The notes under the pieces: generated by a model
Seen by the model: only the letters and a program-made list of their open reading frames with translations
Told to the model about the DNA's origin: nothing
The model's database searches: none
Part shown: one piece after another, positions 59,144 through 64,000 of the stretch
How positions within the stretch are numbered: the first letter of the stretch is position 1
Layout of the letters: every line of letters begins with the position of its first letter
NCBI GenBank assembly: GCA_963925545.1
Contig: CAWUSA010000003.1
Span: forward strand, 1 to 64,000
Length of the DNA: 64,000 nt
Direction: 5' to 3'
DNA from: TMED14 sp963925545
Lineage (GTDB): Bacteria > Bacteroidota > Bacteroidia > Flavobacteriales > Schleiferiaceae
Position numbers and translations under genes: made by a program

Positions 59144-60268
59144 ATGACTCAGCGCAGCTACATCATGGCCCTTGACAGCTTGGAAGGGCTAGGCCCCATG
59201 GCCATCCAAAGCCTGGTTGCCACCTACCCCCATGCAAGAAGCCTGCTTAGCGCAAGCAACCAATCCATCGCGCAATTGCTGGGACAGCGCGCCAACCGCT
59301 GGTGTGGGCCAGGGCGATTCAAGCAATGCCTGAAAGAGGCGGAGGATCTGCTTGACAAGCAATCTCAACAAGGCATCCAGAGCCATTGTTTTTTGGACGA
59401 CAACTACCCTGAACGGCTGAAAACCTTGCCGGACTTACCCATGATGATTCATGTCATTGGCTCAGCAAGTCTCGACGTCAAGCACATGCTAGCGGTAGTG
59501 GGAAGTCGCAAACCAAGCCCCAATGGCCTACTGAACACCGAATACTGGGTGCAATCCATGCGGGCTGTAGACCCCTGCATCGTTAGTGGACTAGCCTTTG
59601 GGGTAGATGTACTGGCCCATGAGGTTGCCATGCAACAAGGCATGATCACGGTGGCTGTGTTGGCGCATGGCCTGCATGTCATACATCCCCGAAGTCACCG
59701 CGACATGGCACGGCGCATACTAGCCAGTGGTGGCTCCTTGATCTCCGAACACCCCATAGGGGTTGAACCAAAAGTGGGGGCCTTTCCACGAAGGAATCGC
59801 ATCATTGCTGGTTTATGTGACGCCACCTTGGTGGTGGAGGCTGCCATCAAAAGCGGGGCGGGCATCACGGCTGAAATGGCCAACCAGTACCATCGATCAG
59901 TCTTTGCTATACCCGGCAGGCCTCAGGATGTCATGACCCAAGGCTGCTTGGACCTGATTCAACGACATGTCGCTGAAATGGCCGTTCACCCTCAGCGAAT
60001 GTTGGACAGCTTAGGCTGGTCAACGCCGAGCAGTCACGCTGAAAAAAAACCGTCAAATAGCCAACATCAAGGGGTGATTGACGCACTGAGCAAAGGCCAC
60101 CAGCGGGTGGATGACATCATGAATGAAACAGGGCTAGACGCCAGCAAGGTGCTAGCCGCATTGGGTGAGCTCTTGTGGTCCAACCACGTCATGGTTCGCC
60201 ATGGCCGCTATCGCCTTCAAGCAGCTGAAGCATCTGGTCAGGGGACTGAGGCTGAGCGTAAACCCTGA
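59144..60268 (+). CDS. dprA: DNA-processing protein DprA
   Basis: A 374-residue protein of natural transformation that loads RecA on incoming single-stranded DNA. The Rossmann-like core has VVGSRKPS, SGLAFGVDVLAHEVAM and GAFPRRNRIIAGLCD. A C-terminal winged-helix-like segment (about 300-360, RVDDIMNETGLDASKVLAAL) is present. The coding end overlaps the convergent speA gene by 80 bases. No other competence gene is in the window. Confidence 0.95.
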   Translation: MTQRSYIMALDSLEGLGPMAIQSLVATYPHARSLLSASNQSIAQLLGQRANRWCGPGRFKQCLKEAEDLLDKQSQQGIQSHCFLDDNYPERLKTLPDLPMMIHVIGSASLDVKHMLAVVGSRKPSPNGLLNTEYWVQSMRAVDPCIVSGLAFGVDVLAHEVAMQQGMITVAVLAHGLHVIHPRSHRDMARRILASGGSLISEHPIGVEPKVGAFPRRNRIIAGLCDATLVVEAAIKSGAGITAEMANQYHRSVFAIPGRPQDVMTQGCLDLIQRHVAEMAVHPQRMLDSLGWSTPSSHAEKKPSNSQHQGVIDALSKGHQRVDDIMNETGLDASKVLAALGELLWSNHVMVRHGRYRLQAAEASGQGTEAERKP

Positions 60269-61529
60269 CCTGCGAATGGCCATCGATGACAAGGTGCTTG
60301 GCCGCAGGTATCATGCAATGCTTCATGCCTCCATAACCTGATAAACCTTCCTGGTATGCTCCGGTGTGGAACATGCCAACATAGAGTGCCTCACCAACAG
60401 GCAACAATGGCAAGTTCTGCACCGGGTAACAATCGTCCTTGTCACAGGTCAAACCAACAATTTGTGCCTTTTGCTGCTGTCCATCCAAGTGATTGATCGC
60501 CTCGCAGGGAAAGACTTTTTTCTTGGCCCAGGTGTCCGGCAAAGTCGTGATGATGCTGCCGTCTATCTGGTACCATGCTGGACCCTTCGCTTGCGGTTTT
60601 TCATCGAGTACCTGAAAGAGGTACGCACCACTTTCACTGACGGTGTAGGAACCAAATTCGGTGACCAAATCTGGCACATCAACGGACTGTTCTCTGCAGG
60701 TTGTAGTCAGCAAGTCCACGATGCCTCGGATGATGCCTGACTGGTTACGGCCAGGAGCTAAATCGTCCTGGATTGGCAAGCTCCCACCGAGGTTCAACAG
60801 GTTGAGGTCAGGACAAATTGGCTTGAGGGCCACGTAGCAATCGATGACTCCCTTGAGAGATCGCAGGTAAGCTTCGCTACCGTCCATCCCGCCTTCCATG
60901 AAGGCATGTACCATGACGAGCTTTGCCCATGCTGCAGGAATGACTTCGTCGCTCACAAAGGACTGCACCTGATCTGGCGCTATGCCATGGCGAGAAGGCT
61001 GGTCGTGCATGGTTGCGATCCGTAAGCCAAGTGTCATGGCTTTCTCGTCTTGTTGCGTGCCACTTGCCAGGCGATGAAATTCTGATTGGCTATCAAGGAT
61101 GGGTACCACCTTCACCTGGCCACTTTTGTGCATGGCCATCATAGCGTGCAGGTAGTCATCTGTCTTGTACCCATTGCACATGACCATGCGGTCCGTGGGC
61201 AATTGCTGCTGGTCAATTAGCTGCTGAATCATGGCCATGTCAACGGAACCTGAAGCTTCCAGATGGCAGTCATGCATCAAAACCTCATCCACAATACAGC
61301 GCAATGATGACGCCTTGAGGCAATAAGTGTAATGGTATTTCCCACCATGGTCGTTCTGCTGCATGGCCACTTTAAACCAGGACCTCGCCTGATGGATGCG
61401 CTGCCCAATGGAAGGCAAATACGTCAACCGCAAGGGGCTGCCATGAGCCTTCACCAATGGGATCAAAGCCAGGCCATGCCACAGCAAGGTTTGGCCGTCC
61501 TTTTGCAGGGTGGACAGGGATGTATTCAT
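60189..61529 (-). CDS. speA: Arginine decarboxylase (Bacteroidota short form)
   Basis: PLP-dependent biosynthetic arginine decarboxylase of 446 residues, producing agmatine for polyamine synthesis. PLP-binding lysine is K72 in YHYTYCLKASS; GLRIATMHD, LNLLNLGGSLPI, TEFGSYTVSESGAY and the C-terminal LTCDKDDCYP and MFHTGAYQEGLSGYGG follow the order seen in flavobacterial SpeA. It is shorter than the E. coli enzyme (about 658), as usual in this group. Substrate is inferred from family; ornithine or lysine cannot be excluded. Overlaps dprA at its 3' end by 80 bases. Confidence 0.85.
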   Translation of the reverse strand: MNTSLSTLQKDGQTLLWHGLALIPLVKAHGSPLRLTYLPSIGQRIHQARSWFKVAMQQNDHGGKYHYTYCLKASSLRCIVDEVLMHDCHLEASGSVDMAMIQQLIDQQQLPTDRMVMCNGYKTDDYLHAMMAMHKSGQVKVVPILDSQSEFHRLASGTQQDEKAMTLGLRIATMHDQPSRHGIAPDQVQSFVSDEVIPAAWAKLVMVHAFMEGGMDGSEAYLRSLKGVIDCYVALKPICPDLNLLNLGGSLPIQDDLAPGRNQSGIIRGIVDLLTTTCREQSVDVPDLVTEFGSYTVSESGAYLFQVLDEKPQAKGPAWYQIDGSIITTLPDTWAKKKVFPCEAINHLDGQQQKAQIVGLTCDKDDCYPVQNLPLLPVGEALYVGMFHTGAYQEGLSGYGGMKHCMIPAAKHLVIDGHSQVRVYAQPQSPDQMLQLLEGDSGHGEP

Positions 61530-61604
61530 CCGAAAGACAAGGGGTCCATAGTCATGCCGTGAAATTAACCAAAAGGGGTCTGGTTTTCATCATAAGACAT
61601 GTCC

Positions 61605-61633
61605 TTGCATAACAAGCATTTGGACTACCTTTG
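61605..61633 (+). promoter_or_regulatory. Promoter of typA
   Basis: TTG (61605-61607) and TACCTTTG (61626-61633) form an exact Bacteroidota -33/-7 pair with 18 bases between. The -7 element ends 24 bases before the typA ATG at 61658. Confidence 0.72.
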
Positions 61634-61657
61634 CGCCCCGTTCAAAATCCCCAGATA

Positions 61658-63427
61658 ATGTCACATCAATCCATTCGCAATGTTGCCATCATTGCACACG
61701 TAGACCACGGCAAAACCACATTGATGGATAAGATCCTTCACCACTGTTCATTGTTTCGCAGCAACCAAGAGATGGGTGAATTGATTCTTGACAACAATGA
61801 TTTGGAGCGTGAGCGTGGCATCACAATCCTTTCCAAGAACGTATCCGTGAACCACAAGGGGGTGAAAATCAACTTGATTGACACACCTGGTCACGCCGAT
61901 TTTGGTGGTGAAGTTGAGCGCGTTCTCAACATGGCAGACTCCGTGCTTTTGCTTGTAGATGCCTTTGAGGGGCCTATGCCTCAGACACGTTTTGTCTTGC
62001 AAAAAGCCCTTGAACTAGGACTTTGCCCCATCGTTGTCATCAACAAGGTTGATAAGCCAAACTGCGATCCGGAATTAGCTCATGAAGCAGTATTTGATTT
62101 GATGTTCTCTTTGGATGCCACGGAAGAGCAACTAGATTTCCCCCATGTGTACGGATCCGCTAAAAACAACTGGATGGGCCATGACTGGAAGGTGCAGACC
62201 GATAGCGTCGAGCCATTGCTTGACATGATTCTTGAGCATGTGCCTCCAGCTATTCAGCGCGAAGGCACAATCCAAATGCTTGTAACCTCTTTAGACTTTT
62301 CCCCTTACACGGGTCGCATGGCTATTGGTCGACTGCACCGCGGCACCTTAAAAGAAAACATGCGCGTGACTATTGCTCACCGTGATGGCAGCAAAAGCAT
62401 TGCTCGCATGAAAGAGCTCTACCTGTTTGAAGGCCTTGGAAAAGTGCGGGTTAAAGAAGTTCAGTCCGGGGACCTTTGTGCCATCAGTGGCATTGAAAAA
62501 TTTGAAATCGGCGACACCGTTACTGATTTAGAAAATCCAGAGGCACTGCCAACAATTGCCATTGATGAGCCAACCTTGAGCATGGTTTTCTCCATCAATG
62601 ATTCTCCATTCTTTGGGAAGGAAGGCAAGTTCGTGACCTCGCGTCACTTGAAAGACCGTTTGGACAAAGAGCTTGAGCGAAATCTTGCATTGAAGGTTAA
62701 GCCTACCGGTTCTGCCGATTCCTTTCAGGTATTTGGCCGTGGTGTTTTGCACCTATCTATCTTGATTGAAACCATGCGTCGCGAGGGGTATGAATTGCAA
62801 ATTGGACAACCAACCGTGTTATTCAAGGAGATTGACGGCGTGAAATGTGAGCCGATTGAGGACATGGTCATTGACCTGCCAGAAAGCAAAAGCGGATCTG
62901 CCGTTGAATTGGCAACCAAGCGAAAAGGCGAATTGGTGAACATGACACCCAAGGGTGACCGCATGATTCTCAACTTCCGCATCCCCTCAAGGGGCATCAT
63001 TGGTCTAAGAAACGCCATGCTGACAGCCACTGCTGGTGAGGCCATTTTAAACCACCGTTTGCTGGGCTATGAGCCGATGAAAGGTGACATCCCTCGCCGA
63101 TTGAGCGGCTCCTTGTTATCTACCAACAAGGGCAATGCCTTTGCTTACTCCATTGACCGATTGCAAGATCGCGGCACCTTCTTCATTGATCCAGGTGAGC
63201 AGATTTATGACAGTCAGATTGTCGGTGAGCATTCAAGGTCTACGGACTTGGGTGTCAACCTAACCAAGCCAAAAAAATTGAGCAATGTTCGTGCCTCCGG
63301 CACGGATGACAAAGTGAGAATTGCCCCTGCAAGGAAGCTTCGCTTAGAAGAAGCCTTGGAATACATCCAAGGCGATGAGTGGGTTGAAGTGACACCTTTG
63401 AGCATCCGCCTCAGAAATAGGGGCTAA
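61658..63427 (+). CDS. typA: Translational GTPase TypA/BipA
   Basis: Ribosome-associated GTPase of 589 residues linked to stress and late 50S assembly. The G1 loop AHVDHGKTTL, the G3 motif DTPGHADFGGE and the G4 NKVDKP are intact, followed by EF-Tu domain 2-like and EF-G C-terminal domains and the TypA-specific end. ATG at 61658 is chosen; an upstream in-frame ATG at 61631 lies within the promoter -7 element. Divergent from speA. Confidence 0.96.
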   Translation: MSHQSIRNVAIIAHVDHGKTTLMDKILHHCSLFRSNQEMGELILDNNDLERERGITILSKNVSVNHKGVKINLIDTPGHADFGGEVERVLNMADSVLLLVDAFEGPMPQTRFVLQKALELGLCPIVVINKVDKPNCDPELAHEAVFDLMFSLDATEEQLDFPHVYGSAKNNWMGHDWKVQTDSVEPLLDMILEHVPPAIQREGTIQMLVTSLDFSPYTGRMAIGRLHRGTLKENMRVTIAHRDGSKSIARMKELYLFEGLGKVRVKEVQSGDLCAISGIEKFEIGDTVTDLENPEALPTIAIDEPTLSMVFSINDSPFFGKEGKFVTSRHLKDRLDKELERNLALKVKPTGSADSFQVFGRGVLHLSILIETMRREGYELQIGQPTVLFKEIDGVKCEPIEDMVIDLPESKSGSAVELATKRKGELVNMTPKGDRMILNFRIPSRGIIGLRNAMLTATAGEAILNHRLLGYEPMKGDIPRRLSGSLLSTNKGNAFAYSIDRLQDRGTFFIDPGEQIYDSQIVGEHSRSTDLGVNLTKPKKLSNVRASGTDDKVRIAPARKLRLEEALEYIQGDEWVEVTPLSIRLRNRG

Positions 63428-63469
63428 TCTGTGATTAAGCATTGGTCATTTAGGCTATCTTAGCCCTGA

Positions 63470-64000
63470 ATGGATCTCATTAACACACCGTCAGTTTTAA
63501 TTGCCCTTGCGGCAATTGTTATCGTCTCCTACCTCTTTAACCTATTGGCGAAGAAGACAAGGATTCCCTCGGTTTTGATGCTGCTCGCAATGGGCATGAT
63601 TTTGCGGGGAGCCGCCAGCGCATCTGATTTTGAGGAGCCTAACGTAGTTCCCTTATTGGAAGTTCTGGGATCGGTTGGACTGATCATGATTGTGCTGGAA
63701 GCTGCATTGGACCTCAAGCTCACAAGGCAAAACCGTGGCATGATTGGCCGGACTTTCTTGGTAACCATCGTTGAGCTCTCAGCGACTACCGCCTTCCTTG
63801 CAGCCGTCTTTCACATAGGCATGAATGCACCTTGGGTGAATGCCATTGTCTACGCTGTGCCATTGAGCATTTTAAGCTCTGCCATCATCATTCCAAGTGT
63901 GGAAAACTGTGCCCACAAGGTCAAGGAGTTCATGATTTATCAGTCCACTTTCAGCGATATTGTTGGCATCATGTTTTTCTACTTTTTGGTCGAAGGCTTT
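63470..64000 (+). CDS. Cation/proton antiporter, N-terminal part (truncated by window)
   Basis: A reading frame from ATG 63470 runs in frame to the window end (177 codons, no stop). It encodes successive hydrophobic helices, with segments such as KKTRIPSVLMLLAMGM, IMIVLEAALDLKL and VPLSILSSAIIIPSV, matching the beginning of CPA-type Na+/H+ antiporters. Only about the first third is visible, so the C-terminal domains and the exact subfamily are unknown. It begins 43 bases after typA. Confidence 0.8.
   Translation, partial: MDLINTPSVLIALAAIVIVSYLFNLLAKKTRIPSVLMLLAMGMILRGAASASDFEEPNVVPLLEVLGSVGLIMIVLEAALDLKLTRQNRGMIGRTFLVTIVELSATTAFLAAVFHIGMNAPWVNAIVYAVPLSILSSAIIIPSVENCAHKVKEFMIYQSTFSDIVGIMFFYFLVEGF

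Overview
The window is a chromosomal segment of a Bacteroidota bacterium, most likely a free-living (probably marine) member of Flavobacteriales or a close relative. Supporting signs are two proteins with type IX secretion (T9SS) C-terminal sorting domains, SusC/BtuB-like TonB receptors, an HU-CCDC81/SPOR protein, a Bacteroides-type three-gene succinate dehydrogenase/fumarate reductase, DUF6341/DUF6427-like proteins beside purD, and many start sites preceded by the Bacteroidota -7 element TAnnTTTG. The backbone is near balanced in base composition (for example 36 G/C in bases 21001-21060). No family-level placement is attempted.

Layout. 24-110: tRNA-Ser. 207-785: thioredoxin-like gene. 788-10760 (minus): a tightly packed run of an RND/MMPL exporter, rmlA, a polyprenyl diphosphate synthase, sucA-sucB, tatD and a type I asparaginase. 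10797-13810 (minus): histidine kinase, hemW, cyclase-family hydrolase. 13899-15355 (plus): a T9SS-exported protein and an outer-membrane barrel. 15492-19926 (minus): aminopeptidase P, a methyltransferase, an atypical SDR and an aldehyde dehydrogenase. 20017-24009 (plus): sdhCAB and a lipoprotein. 24123-32396: thiL, gdhA, rnr, an M1 peptidase, an MBL hydrolase and tadA. 32468-38785 (plus): aspS and a 1501-residue BNR/PKD T9SS protein. 38897-41791 (minus): a lamin-tail protein and purQ. 41835-46965 (plus): asd, a TonB-dependent receptor, an HU/SPOR protein and a thioesterase. 47003-50587: DUF6427/DUF6341-like genes, purD, a 42-residue membrane microprotein coupled to an unknown gene, and an ArsC-like protein. 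50660-50736: tRNA-Ala(GGC).

From just after tRNA-Ala to about 57012 the DNA becomes strikingly AT-rich (11 G/C in bases 51001-51060). This looks like transferred DNA placed at the tRNA 3' end. It holds two modules. The first is an SDR remnant, a GMC oxidoreductase and an aldehyde dehydrogenase on the minus strand (an alcohol-to-acid oxidation set, now partly decayed). The second is a beta-carbonic anhydrase and a SulP transporter on the plus strand (a bicarbonate uptake pair). The tRNA 3' end plus its terminator hairpin is imperfectly repeated between the two modules, as expected of an attachment-site scar. No integrase is present. After 57030 the backbone resumes with a TonB receptor, dprA, speA, typA and the start of a cation/proton antiporter.

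Most backbone genes are housekeeping: TCA cycle (sucAB, sdhCAB), nitrogen assimilation (gdhA, ansA), purine synthesis (purQ, purD), RNA processing (rnr, tadA, aspS) and envelope functions. I see no CRISPR array, transposase, prophage or defence system. The best candidates for something new are the tRNA-associated island with its repeat, the translationally coupled microprotein pair at 49466-50088, the SDR lacking the YxxxK motif, and the CX4CH motif in the T9SS protein.
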